Of a DNA stretch of 25,867 bases, positions 1-6,930 are shown in pieces (the first letter of the stretch is position 1; each line of letters opens with the position of its first letter). The stretch covers positions 1-25,867 of the forward strand of contig CANRCS010000003.1 in assembly GCA_947629195.1 (NCBI GenBank). Reading direction: 5' to 3'. This stretch comes from an uncultured Bacilli bacterium (GTDB taxonomy: Bacteria > Bacillota_I > Bacilli_A > RF39 > UBA660). The notes below the pieces were generated by a model. The model ran no database searches. It saw only the letters and a list, made by a program, of their open reading frames with translations, and was not told the origin of the DNA. Made by a program: the position numbers and the translations under genes.

Positions 1-909
1 AAATATACTTTAGGTAATTTTATTGAAAGTTTAGAAAATGGCGCAACTGTTCTAATACAAGCTGGTGGTGGATGTAGATATGGTTATTATGCAGAAGTTC
101 AAGAACAAATATTAAGAGATTTAGGTTATAAATTTACATATATTAATCTAGCAAATAAAGGTGGGTTTTCACTTAAAAAGTTTTATAAAGAAATTAAAAA
201 GTTAAATCCTAAACTTAATATATTTAAATACTTATATTATTTATTAGTAACAATTATAACTACAATATATATGGATAAAATAGATAAATTTATAAGAGAA
301 AATATATCTTATGAAGTAAATAGGGGAGTTTTAATTAAAATAAGAACTAAATTTTTAAAAGATATAGATAATAATTTTAAAATACTAGGGGTGCGAAAAC
401 TATATAAAATTAACATTAATAAAATGAAATCTCTAATAGATAAAAATAAGAAACAAACATTAAAAATTGGTATTGTAGGAGAGTTATTTTCTCTTATGGA
501 ACATAGTAGTAGTTATAATATAGAAGAATTTTTATTAAGTAAAAATATAGAAGTTAGAAGATATACAGACCTTACATGTCTTTTAATAACTAAAAGATTT
601 CAAATGAGAAATTTATTAAAAAAATCAAAATCATTCGCAAAATTTTTTCAAGGAGCAGATGCTACTCCAAATATAAGTCATAGTATAGATATGGCAAATG
701 AAGGATTTGATGGAATAATTCATATGAAACCCATGAGTTGTTCTCCAGAAATAAATGCTGTTCCAATACTTCAAAAGGTAAGTGAAGAATATGATATTCC
801 TATATTATTTTTGACTTTTGATTCACAGTACGCTAAAGGTGCGATAGATACAAGAATAGAAGCATTTTTAGATATGTTGCTTATGAGAAAGGATATGTTA
901 GTAAAATGA
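1..909 (+). CDS. 2-hydroxyacyl-CoA dehydratase-like (HgdB/COG3580-3581 type) protein, 5'-partial
   Basis: The reading frame is open from base 1 and runs without a stop into the segment that contains the ATG at 271, so the gene starts outside the window and the 271 ATG is internal. Visible motifs fit the HgdB-like electron-acceptor family that pairs with an ATP-driven activase: an early AGGGCRYGYY (Cys likely an Fe-S ligand), then GIVGELFSLME, a conserved MSCSPE segment (Cys), and near the end FDSQYAKGAIDTRIEAF, equivalent to the family's 'FDE..G.A...TR.EAF'. Its TGA stop overlaps the start of the activase gene (ATGA), which implies translational coupling and a shared complex. Family knowledge: such proteins hold a [4Fe-4S] or double-cubane cluster reduced by the activase at ATP cost. 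The actual substrate cannot be told. TGA is the only TGA stop used in the window. Confidence 0.8.
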   Translation, partial: KYTLGNFIESLENGATVLIQAGGGCRYGYYAEVQEQILRDLGYKFTYINLANKGGFSLKKFYKEIKKLNPKLNIFKYLYYLLVTIITTIYMDKIDKFIRENISYEVNRGVLIKIRTKFLKDIDNNFKILGVRKLYKININKMKSLIDKNKKQTLKIGIVGELFSLMEHSSSYNIEEFLLSKNIEVRRYTDLTCLLITKRFQMRNLLKKSKSFAKFFQGADATPNISHSIDMANEGFDGIIHMKPMSCSPEINAVPILQKVSEEYDIPILFLTFDSQYAKGAIDTRIEAFLDMLLMRKDMLVK

Positions 910-1859
910 AAAATAAATATTATTTAGGAGTTGATATCGGTTCTATTTCTACAAAAGGAGTAATAATTGATAAAGATAACAATATTATCGCAAGTGATTA
1001 TTTGTGGACTGAAGGTAATCCAATAGAAGCAGTTAAGAAACTAATTAATTCTTTATATGAACAAATTAAAGGTAAAAATATTAATGTAGTTTGTGTTGGA
1101 ACTACTGGTTCTGCAAGATATTTAATAGGTAAAATTTTAAATGCAGGCATTGTAAAAAATGAAATTACTGCTCATGCAATTGGAACTATGGATAGAGTAG
1201 AAGATGTAAAAACTATAATTGAAATTGGTGGGCAAGATTCTAAAATAATTTTAATTGATAAAAATGTTGTAGTTGATTATAATATGAACACTATATGTGC
1301 AGCAGGAACAGGAGCATTTTTATCTAGTCAAGCAAAAAGATTGGGAGTTGACATAGAAGAATTTGGTTCTATTGCTCTAAAAAGTAAAAATAGCCCAAGA
1401 TTATCTGCTAGATGTAGTGTTTTTGCAGAGTCAGATTTAGTTCATAAACTTCAAATGGGATATAAAAAAGAAGATGTAATAAGAGGTTTATGTGATGCGA
1501 TTGTCTCTAATTATCTTAACAATGTAGCTAAAGGTAAAAAAATTAAAAGTCCTATTGTATTTCAGGGGGGTGTTAGTAAAAATATTGGAGTTAGAAAAGC
1601 CTTTGAAGAACAATTAGGAGAAAAAATTACAGTCATTAAAGATGGCCATTTAATGGGTGCTTTAGGAATTGCAATACTTGCTAAAAAATCCGGAATAGAA
1701 AAAGAATTTGATTTTAACATAAAAGATATAAACTTTAAAACAATTGGTAGTGAATGTCATGGTTGCAGTAATAATTGTGAAATTGTAAATGTTTACAAAG
1801 AAGATGAAATAATTGACAGGTATGGTAATAAATGTGAAAAAGGAATAAGTGTGGGATAA
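906..1859 (+). CDS. Acyl-CoA dehydratase activase (BadF/BadG/BcrA/BcrD ATPase family, COG1924-like)
   Basis: A 317-residue ASKHA-fold ATPase. The phosphate-1 motif GVDIGSISTKG is at residues 8-18, VGTTGSA at 64-70 and IGGQDSK at 107-113. Cys131 (in ICAAGTGAF) and Cys170 (in ARCSVFAESD) match the two cysteines by which family dimers bind one bridging [4Fe-4S] cluster. QGGVSKN at 220-226 and GHLMGALG at 247-254 complete the nucleotide fold. The C-terminus carries an extra Cys set (C284, C287, C291, C310) typical of COG1924 proteins. Known role: ATP hydrolysis drives a low-potential electron into the partner dehydratase-like or double-cubane protein, here the overlapping upstream gene. No terminator directly follows. 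The natural substrate of the pair is unknown. Confidence 0.9.
   Translation: MKNKYYLGVDIGSISTKGVIIDKDNNIIASDYLWTEGNPIEAVKKLINSLYEQIKGKNINVVCVGTTGSARYLIGKILNAGIVKNEITAHAIGTMDRVEDVKTIIEIGGQDSKIILIDKNVVVDYNMNTICAAGTGAFLSSQAKRLGVDIEEFGSIALKSKNSPRLSARCSVFAESDLVHKLQMGYKKEDVIRGLCDAIVSNYLNNVAKGKKIKSPIVFQGGVSKNIGVRKAFEEQLGEKITVIKDGHLMGALGIAILAKKSGIEKEFDFNIKDINFKTIGSECHGCSNNCEIVNVYKEDEIIDRYGNKCEKGISVG
1825..1859 (+). repeat. Activase 3'-tail repeat, copy 1 (inside the gene)
   Basis: The last 35 bases of the activase gene recur in shortened form at 2791-2820. The shared blocks are AATAAATGTGAA, ATAAGTGTGG and ATAA. Copy 2 lacks about six bases in the middle. The two copies flank the gene at 2002-2760. 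Confidence 0.55.
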
Positions 1860-1930
1860 TATACAATTAATTTTCAAAAAATAAATTTACACTCTTTTAC
1901 ATAAATAATTAACTTGTAGAAAACTTTCTC

Positions 1931-1960
1931 TTGACTTGAAATTTAGAATAATGCTATTAT
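1931..1960 (+). promoter_or_regulatory. Promoter for the gene at 2002
   Basis: The -35 TTGACT (1931-1936) and -10 TATTAT (1955-1960) are 18 bp apart, with an extended -10 TGC at 1952-1954. The TGCTATTATGAATAT block recurs at 19323-19337, and with one change at 20584-20598, ahead of the two structured RNAs. This suggests one common promoter style. Confidence 0.65.
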
Positions 1961-2001
1961 GAATATATAAAAGTTGATAGAGTAAAAGGAGTTAAATTAA
2001 A

Positions 2002-2760
2002 ATGGTAAAAGAAAAGAATAATACAAAATTTGTGATTGCTATTGTGATATTATCACTCATTGTAGTAGCATTATTTACATATGTAATATGTGATAAGGTT
2101 ATATTCAATAAATCAAATGACATAGAAGAGAATAATCAAAAAGAATTAGATAAAGAGTCTGAAGATAAGAATGATAAAATATATGATACGGTATCTTTAG
2201 ATTTTAGTACTTGTGATTTTTCTTCAAACAATATATGTACAAAAGAATCTGGAAAATTTAATATATCAATAGTAGAGAATGATGTAGATGGTATGTCAAC
2301 GTATACTATTAAAATTAATAATAAAGAAGCATTATCAGATGTACTATACTATTCAAATAAATTTGATATATTAGATGATAATGTAGTTGTATTTGATACT
2401 ACATTAACAGATGTAAGGTCGACAACATTGTATGCATATGATGATAATGGTAATCAAATTTTAAACGTTAAATCACTAGATACAGATTATCCAACTATGG
2501 TATTAGATGAAATAGAATATTCAATAAATCATAAAATTGAAAATAACAAAATAATTGTTAATGGAACTAGACTTTCAAATGGATCATCTCTAGTAGTAGA
2601 TGATAATAGCGAAAATATAGATACATGCGCCAATAAGGAAAAATATTATAATGAAGTTGTAGAAGGAACCTATGAAATTGAATATATAGGTGATAAAGAG
2701 TTTTCAAAAATAAAAAATACTAGTTATAAAACTTTAGGCGAAACAAATTATTGTAAGTAA
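2002..2760 (+). CDS. Membrane-anchored protein of unknown function
   Basis: A 252-residue protein I do not recognise. A basic N-terminus (MVKEKNN) precedes one hydrophobic helix at about residues 9-31, then an acidic Asn/Glu/Lys-rich linker to about residue 55 and a probable outside domain. No lipobox Cys follows the helix, so it is an uncleaved anchor rather than a lipoprotein. The outer part has several Cys (such as STCDFSS and NICTK early, DTCANK and NYCK late) that could form disulfides. The start is fixed by AAAAGGAG at 1984-1991, about 10 bases before ATG 2002, and it has its own promoter. It lies between an activase gene and a displaced copy of that gene's tail, which hints at later insertion here. 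Confidence 0.75.
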   Translation: MVKEKNNTKFVIAIVILSLIVVALFTYVICDKVIFNKSNDIEENNQKELDKESEDKNDKIYDTVSLDFSTCDFSSNNICTKESGKFNISIVENDVDGMSTYTIKINNKEALSDVLYYSNKFDILDDNVVVFDTTLTDVRSTTLYAYDDNGNQILNVKSLDTDYPTMVLDEIEYSINHKIENNKIIVNGTRLSNGSSLVVDDNSENIDTCANKEKYYNEVVEGTYEIEYIGDKEFSKIKNTSYKTLGETNYCK

Positions 2761-2790
2761 TATTATGGAAGATAAAATTCTCAAAAATAT

Positions 2791-2820
2791 GTAAATAAAT
2801 GTGAAATAAGTGTGGAATAA
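2791..2820 (+). repeat. Activase 3'-tail repeat, copy 2 (intergenic)
   Basis: This is a degenerate, slightly shortened copy of 1825-1859. Its last bases (GGAATAA) form the left arm of the terminator at 2814-2843. That is what would be expected if this had been the original junction between the activase gene and its terminator. Confidence 0.5.
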
Positions 2821-2843
2821 CTTGTATGAGCTATTCCTTTTTT
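2814..2843 (+). terminator. Rho-independent terminator after the gene at 2002
   Basis: The stem GGAATA / TATTCC (2814-2819 with 2832-2837) has one further C-G pair inside a mismatch and is followed by six Ts (2838-2843). Confidence 0.75.
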
Positions 2844-2853
2844 AAATGTTATA

Positions 2854-2862
2854 TGATATATT
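2854..2862 (+). promoter_or_regulatory. Extended -10 promoter for the gene at 2893
   Basis: TGA followed by TATATT (2857-2862) forms an extended -10. No good -35 is seen at the expected place. SD AGAGGT lies at 2881-2886, before ATG 2893. Confidence 0.45.
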
Positions 2863-2892
2863 ATTTGTATAAAAATAGAAAGAGGTTTAAAT

Positions 2893-4335
2893 ATGAATAA
2901 TGGTAAAATGCAAAATGATATGATGTTAGGAGATAAAAAGCCTAAAAAAATTAATACAATTATAATTGGAGTTATAACTTCGATATTTATAATTGCCTTA
3001 GGAATTGGAGTATTCATGTATTTTAATACTAATTCAAAATTAATATTATCAAAAAGTATAACAAAACTATACGATAATTTTCTTAATTCAAATAACACAA
3101 ATAATGTAGTTTCCAAGATATTACAAAATAATAATGTTGAAGTTGATTCAAATGTTGACATAAAAATTAAGGATTCTACTGACTCTCTATCAGGTATAGA
3201 AAATATTAATTTTGATTACAAATATATTGAAGATAAAGAAAATGAAAAGGGTTCACTATTTATAGATTCTAAAATCAACAATGAAGATTTTATATATTTA
3301 GAATCACTAATGAAAGATAATAAAGTATATTATAAAATTAAAGATATTATGGATACTTATTATTACTCTAATTATGAATTTATAAGTATGTTAAATGATA
3401 ATAGTACTGAAGATATGAAATATGTTTTAGATATCGTAAAAAATAGTATAATAAAAAGTATTGATGATAAAGACTTAGAAAAAAGTGATACACAAATTAA
3501 AATAGATAACAAAGATACTAAAGTTAAAAAAGTTTCATTGAAAATTACTACTGATTTAGTTAAGAAAATAATAAACAATTCCATTGATAACATTAAAAAT
3601 GATAATAAAGCTATGGATATATTATCAAAAGTTTTAGAAAAGTATAAAGGAGAAGTTACTACATATTTAGATTCAATAGTAAGTACATCATCACAAATTG
3701 ATAATTCAGATTTAAAAGATGAAGTTATTGTTTACAATATGTATGTTAAAGGATTAAATACAACTGTAAAACATGAATTTGTAATTGAAAATTTTAAAAT
3801 GCAATATTATGATTATGAGGATGTACATGAAATTTCAATGTCAAGTGAAGGAATAAAAATACTTTCTCTTAAATTTGAAGGAAATGAAAGTGGAAAAATA
3901 TCTGGTTCAATGTTACTTTCTATTGCAGTTAATGGTGAATATTCAAAAGATGGAATTAAACTTAATTTAAAATCAATAGATAATTCAACTGAAATTGATT
4001 TAGATATTAAAAATAATAGTAAAGATACAAATAATGATGAAGAATATAATTTTGATACTACCGTTAAGATGTCTATTAAGGAACAACAAGAAGAAATAAT
4101 AAATGTAGAAGTAACAAATAAAGGAACATTAAGAAGTGGTAAAAAAGTAGAAGATATAGATGTATCTGATAGTAAAAATATAGATGAAGTAAGTGAAGAA
4201 GAATTAAATGAATTACAAGAAAAAATTCAAAATATACCTATAATAAAATCTATTATGGAAAAAGCTAATACCATAATGGAAAATAATGCATTAGATGACA
4301 ACTTTGATTATAATTATGAAACATATTCATTTTAA
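2893..4335 (+). CDS. Large membrane-anchored extracytoplasmic protein of unknown function
   Basis: A 480-residue protein. A short cytoplasmic tail carries KKPKKINT, followed by one hydrophobic helix at about residues 23-44 (IIIGVITSIFIIALGIGVFM), with no lipobox. The remaining ~435 residues are polar and rich in Lys, Asp, Asn and Ser, with alternating strands reminiscent of a beta-rich solute-facing or cell-wall protein. The domain contains no Cys. Near residues 425-445 there is an acidic stretch (KVEDIDVSDSKN, DEVSEEELNELQEK). It is a monocistronic unit with its own extended -10 promoter and terminator. I do not recognise the family and assign no function. Confidence 0.75.
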   Translation: MNNGKMQNDMMLGDKKPKKINTIIIGVITSIFIIALGIGVFMYFNTNSKLILSKSITKLYDNFLNSNNTNNVVSKILQNNNVEVDSNVDIKIKDSTDSLSGIENINFDYKYIEDKENEKGSLFIDSKINNEDFIYLESLMKDNKVYYKIKDIMDTYYYSNYEFISMLNDNSTEDMKYVLDIVKNSIIKSIDDKDLEKSDTQIKIDNKDTKVKKVSLKITTDLVKKIINNSIDNIKNDNKAMDILSKVLEKYKGEVTTYLDSIVSTSSQIDNSDLKDEVIVYNMYVKGLNTTVKHEFVIENFKMQYYDYEDVHEISMSSEGIKILSLKFEGNESGKISGSMLLSIAVNGEYSKDGIKLNLKSIDNSTEIDLDIKNNSKDTNNDEEYNFDTTVKMSIKEQQEEIINVEVTNKGTLRSGKKVEDIDVSDSKNIDEVSEEELNELQEKIQNIPIIKSIMEKANTIMENNALDDNFDYNYETYSF

Positions 4336-4345
4336 AATTAAAAAT

Positions 4346-4370
4346 TGGTGATAAAATCATCATTTTTTTT
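4346..4370 (+). terminator. Rho-independent terminator
   Basis: The stem TGGTGAT / ATCATCA (one G-T pair, loop AAA) is followed by eight Ts (4363-4370). It sits just after the stop of the gene at 2893. Confidence 0.7.
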
Positions 4371-4388
4371 ATATTTAATCTCTCATAT

Positions 4389-4416
4389 TTGACAATTTAT
4401 GATATACTATTATTAC
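4389..4416 (+). promoter_or_regulatory. Promoter of rlmD
   Basis: A perfect -35 TTGACA lies at 4389-4394. The best-placed -10 is TATTAC at 4411-4416 (16-bp spacer); other AT-rich hexamers nearby make the -10 uncertain. The TTG of this -35 is in frame with rlmD and could be misread as a start codon. Confidence 0.55.
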
Positions 4417-4436
4417 ATAGTAAAAGAGGTATAGAA

Positions 4437-5714
4437 ATGGACGAATTTAAAGAAGGAAAAAATTATAAATTAAGTATTATTCATCAAGACCACAATGGAA
4501 GAGGGATTGCTAAATTCAATAGATATCCTATTTTTATACCGTATACATTACCAGGTGAGTTAATTGAAGTTAAAATCACTAAAGCCAAAAAGAATTATGC
4601 AGAAGGTCTACCTGAAAAATTAATTACAGTATCAAAAAATAGGGTTAAAATTCCTTGTGATTATTTTTATATTTGTGGTGGATGCGATATAATGCATCAA
4701 AAATATGAAGATGGATTACACATGAAAAAAAGAAATTTATTAGAACTTTTATATAAATTTGGAAAAATAAATATCAAATTAGTTAAAATTAATGATGTAG
4801 TTTCAAGTGATGATATATATAATTACAGAAATAAAGTTACTTTTCATGTAAAAGATAATAAAATAGGGTTTTATAAATACAAAACAAATGATTTAATAAA
4901 CATGAATAAATGTCTAATAGTTAATGATGTTTTCAATAAAATTCTAAAAGTAATTAAGAAAAACTTAAAGAATAGTGGTATAACTCAAATTACTATGAGA
5001 TGTGGAGAATACACTAACGAAATAATGGTTATTCTAAAAACTGATAAGGATATTGATGAAAAATTTTATAATAGTATACTTAAAATTGACGAAAATATTA
5101 AAAGTATATATCAGTTAAAAAATGATAAGTATAAATTATTATGTGGACAAAAGTATATTCATGATAATTTATTGGATAAAAAATTTCAAATAAGTCCTGA
5201 TTCATTTTTCCAAATAAATACTAAACAAGCAGAAAAAATGTTTAGTAGAGTTTTAAAATACATTGATGAAAATGATACTAATATACTAGATTTATATTGT
5301 GGAATTGGTGTAATTAGTATAATAGTAAGTAATAATAAAAGAAATATAATTGGTGTAGATATAGTTTCAAATGCAATAAAAGATGCTAATACAAATAAAA
5401 AAATAAATAAAGTTAAAAATGTAGAATTTATTAATCAAGATGTATCTAATGTATTACCAATTATTAAAAAAGCTAAAAAGAATTTAAATGTTATAATTTT
5501 AGACCCACCAAGAACAGGTATTGATAAAAATAGTATAAAAATTATAAATGATTTACTTCCGAAGAAATTAATATATATTTCATGTAATCCCGTAACTTTA
5601 TCACGTGATTTAAGAGAATTATCACTTAATTATGATATTAAAGAAATTACACCTTTTGATATGTTTCCACTAACTCATCATGTAGAAAGTGTGTGCTTGC
5701 TTATACGTAAATAA
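4437..5714 (+). CDS. rlmD: 23S rRNA (uracil-C5)-methyltransferase, RumA/RlmD (RlmCD) family
   Basis: This SAM-dependent enzyme makes m5U in 23S rRNA; Gram-positive RlmCD enzymes usually modify two uridines. From ATG 4437 it is 425 residues, normal for the family. An N-terminal TRAM domain spans about residues 5-65. The [4Fe-4S] ligands are C74, C80, C83 (ICGGC) and C159. The methyltransferase core has FQINTKQAEKMF (258-269), the SAM loop DLYCGIG (285-291), DPPRTG (356-361), nucleophile C383 in ISCNPVTLSRDL, and general base E417 in HHVESV. The start at 4437 is set by AGAGGT at 4425-4430; the in-frame TTG at 4389 is promoter DNA. The next gene follows after 31 bp, so they are probably co-transcribed. 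Confidence 0.93.
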   Translation: MDEFKEGKNYKLSIIHQDHNGRGIAKFNRYPIFIPYTLPGELIEVKITKAKKNYAEGLPEKLITVSKNRVKIPCDYFYICGGCDIMHQKYEDGLHMKKRNLLELLYKFGKINIKLVKINDVVSSDDIYNYRNKVTFHVKDNKIGFYKYKTNDLINMNKCLIVNDVFNKILKVIKKNLKNSGITQITMRCGEYTNEIMVILKTDKDIDEKFYNSILKIDENIKSIYQLKNDKYKLLCGQKYIHDNLLDKKFQISPDSFFQINTKQAEKMFSRVLKYIDENDTNILDLYCGIGVISIIVSNNKRNIIGVDIVSNAIKDANTNKKINKVKNVEFINQDVSNVLPIIKKAKKNLNVIILDPPRTGIDKNSIKIINDLLPKKLIYISCNPVTLSRDLRELSLNYDIKEITPFDMFPLTHHVESVCLLIRK

Positions 5715-5745
5715 ATATTAAAATTAATATAAGGTGGTGAAAAAT

Positions 5746-6777
5746 ATGAAAATAATAAAAAAAATTATTATGTATTCAATTGGTATTCTATTATTTGTAG
5801 GTTCTTGTATTTTTATTTATTATATGTGTAAAAATGATACACTATATAATTTGACATACTATGATGATGGAGAACCTGGTTCAAAATATGATATTAGTAT
5901 CTATAATGATAAAATTGGAATTGTTGAAACACACTTTTGTAGTGCAGTAGATTGTGAATCTAATACTGAAAAATATGAATATAAATACTCCAAAGAAAAT
6001 ATGGAAAAACTAATAAAATTTGTAAAAGGATTAAATATTAAATTATTAGGTGATATAGAAGAAAAGGATTTGAATGATTATCAAAATGATGTAATTAGAG
6101 GAATTACTCTTGGAGAAAATTTTTTTGAAATTGCTGTTGAAGAATATAATTATAAAATTGAATATTCAGAAAATAAAAATTTAAGTTATAATATTCACTT
6201 TAAAAATGATGGTAGTGTAGTAGTTAAGAAAATTAAAACTAATGATGATTATGATATTACTGATATAGATACTTATAATATTAATTTTAAATCTAAAAAT
6301 ATGGAAGTGTTAAATAACTATGCTAAAGAACTTTTTAAAAACGAAAAAGAAAATGTCATTTATAAAAATTCAACATTATATAAAGATGAAAAAAATATAA
6401 TGCAAAGTATTATTAAAAATGATGAAACATATTTAAAGAATATAAATGATGAAGTAAAACTTTCCTTTATAATTTCATATAACGGAATTAACTGTGAAAC
6501 GCCAATATTAAGATTATATGATGATAATACATACGAATATTTTTATACGATATCATATGATGATAAACCTTTAATACCTAAAATGGGAACATATAATTAT
6601 GATATTTCTAAAATAATAGACAATATAGATAAATATGAAGAAAATCAATCTGGACCATATTCTATTATAGATGCTAATGGTAATAATTACACTACATATA
6701 ATTCTAATGTAGAATTAAATGAATTTTTAAATTCAATAGATGTAAAATTAGAAACGTGTACAGTAAATCAAGAATAA
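5746..6777 (+). CDS. Membrane-anchored protein of unknown function
   Basis: A 343-residue protein with one N-terminal transmembrane helix (about residues 7-29, including LLFVGSCIFIYYM) and a polar outside domain. A CSAVDC motif sits about 65 residues in, a likely disulfide or small redox/metal loop. Two similar segments (an early YDDGEPGSKYDISIYND and a late LYDDNTYEYFYTISYDD) suggest an internal duplication. The ATG at 5746 is preferred to the GTGs at 5734/5737 because AAGGTGG (5731-5737) acts as its SD. It shares the rlmD promoter and ends at a strong terminator. The family is not recognised. Confidence 0.75.
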   Translation: MKIIKKIIMYSIGILLFVGSCIFIYYMCKNDTLYNLTYYDDGEPGSKYDISIYNDKIGIVETHFCSAVDCESNTEKYEYKYSKENMEKLIKFVKGLNIKLLGDIEEKDLNDYQNDVIRGITLGENFFEIAVEEYNYKIEYSENKNLSYNIHFKNDGSVVVKKIKTNDDYDITDIDTYNINFKSKNMEVLNNYAKELFKNEKENVIYKNSTLYKDEKNIMQSIIKNDETYLKNINDEVKLSFIISYNGINCETPILRLYDDNTYEYFYTISYDDKPLIPKMGTYNYDISKIIDNIDKYEENQSGPYSIIDANGNNYTTYNSNVELNEFLNSIDVKLETCTVNQE

Positions 6778-6845
6778 AAAAATTATAGATTAGATAAATA
6801 ATATTAATCTATAATTTTTTAGAATTTTCTTGTTGTTTTGCAGCT
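6776..6845 (-). ncRNA. Candidate ~70-nt small RNA on the minus strand
   Basis: On the - strand, a promoter with ideal 17-bp spacing (6880 to 6852) would start RNA near 6845. The RNA would then meet the 12-bp terminator after about 50 nt and stop in the T-run near 6776. No convincing start codon with an SD is found in it. The 5' part and promoter contain an inverted repeat, TTGTTTT / AAAACAA. This is an inference from the promoter and terminator pair only. Confidence 0.4.
6781..6820. terminator. Bidirectional terminator
   Basis: A perfect 12-bp stem, AATTATAGATTA / TAATCTATAATT (6781-6792 with 6805-6816), has Ts to 6820 on the + strand and an A-run at 6776-6782 that gives a T-run on the - strand. 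It ends the rlmD unit and could end the - strand small RNA. Confidence 0.85.
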
Positions 6846-6851
6846 AAAACA

Positions 6852-6880
6852 ATTATAAGAAAGTTAAAAAATAAAGTCAA
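6852..6880 (-). promoter_or_regulatory. Minus-strand promoter
   Basis: On the - strand, -35 TTGACT (6880-6875) and -10 TATAAT (6857-6852) have a 17-bp spacer. It diverges from the + promoter at 6884-6912. Confidence 0.5.
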
Positions 6881-6890
6881 TCATTGTAAA
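6874..6890. promoter_or_regulatory. Operator-like site A (CAATnATTG core)
   Basis: A CAATCATTG core followed by TAAA. It overlaps the -35 hexamers of both divergent promoters. It matches site B (6940-6956) at 12 of 17 positions. Confidence 0.4.
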
Positions 6891-6912
6891 CATCAATAAA
6901 TAATGTTATGAT
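6884..6912 (+). promoter_or_regulatory. Candidate promoter for the pseudouridine synthase unit
   Basis: -35 TTGTAA (6884-6889) and -10 TATGAT (6907-6912) have a 17-bp spacer. The predicted start near 6919 would leave the SD (AAGGTG, 6917-6922) at the very 5' end of the message, so an upstream start is also possible. Confidence 0.4.
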
Positions 6913-6930
6913 TAATAAGGTGATGATATT

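Noticed and set aside
1662..3161. Minus-strand ORFs at 1662-1877 and 2781-3161, and similar ones at 3372-3593, 10616-11014, 13276-13601, 13964-14263, 15920-16313, 19023-19229, 22237-22437 and 25463-25645
   Set aside because: Each lies opposite a well-supported + strand gene or its edges, has no family motifs, and is rich in Phe/Ser/Leu/Ile as expected of the complement of AT-rich Lys/Asn/Glu codons.
6786..6872. Minus-strand peptide of 23 residues (TTG start, hydrophobic FFNFLIIVLAA then KQQENSKKL), like a type I toxin
   Set aside because: It lacks an SD and an ATG, and its start overlaps the -35 region of the minus-strand promoter, so that promoter would start RNA inside the peptide. A small RNA fits better.
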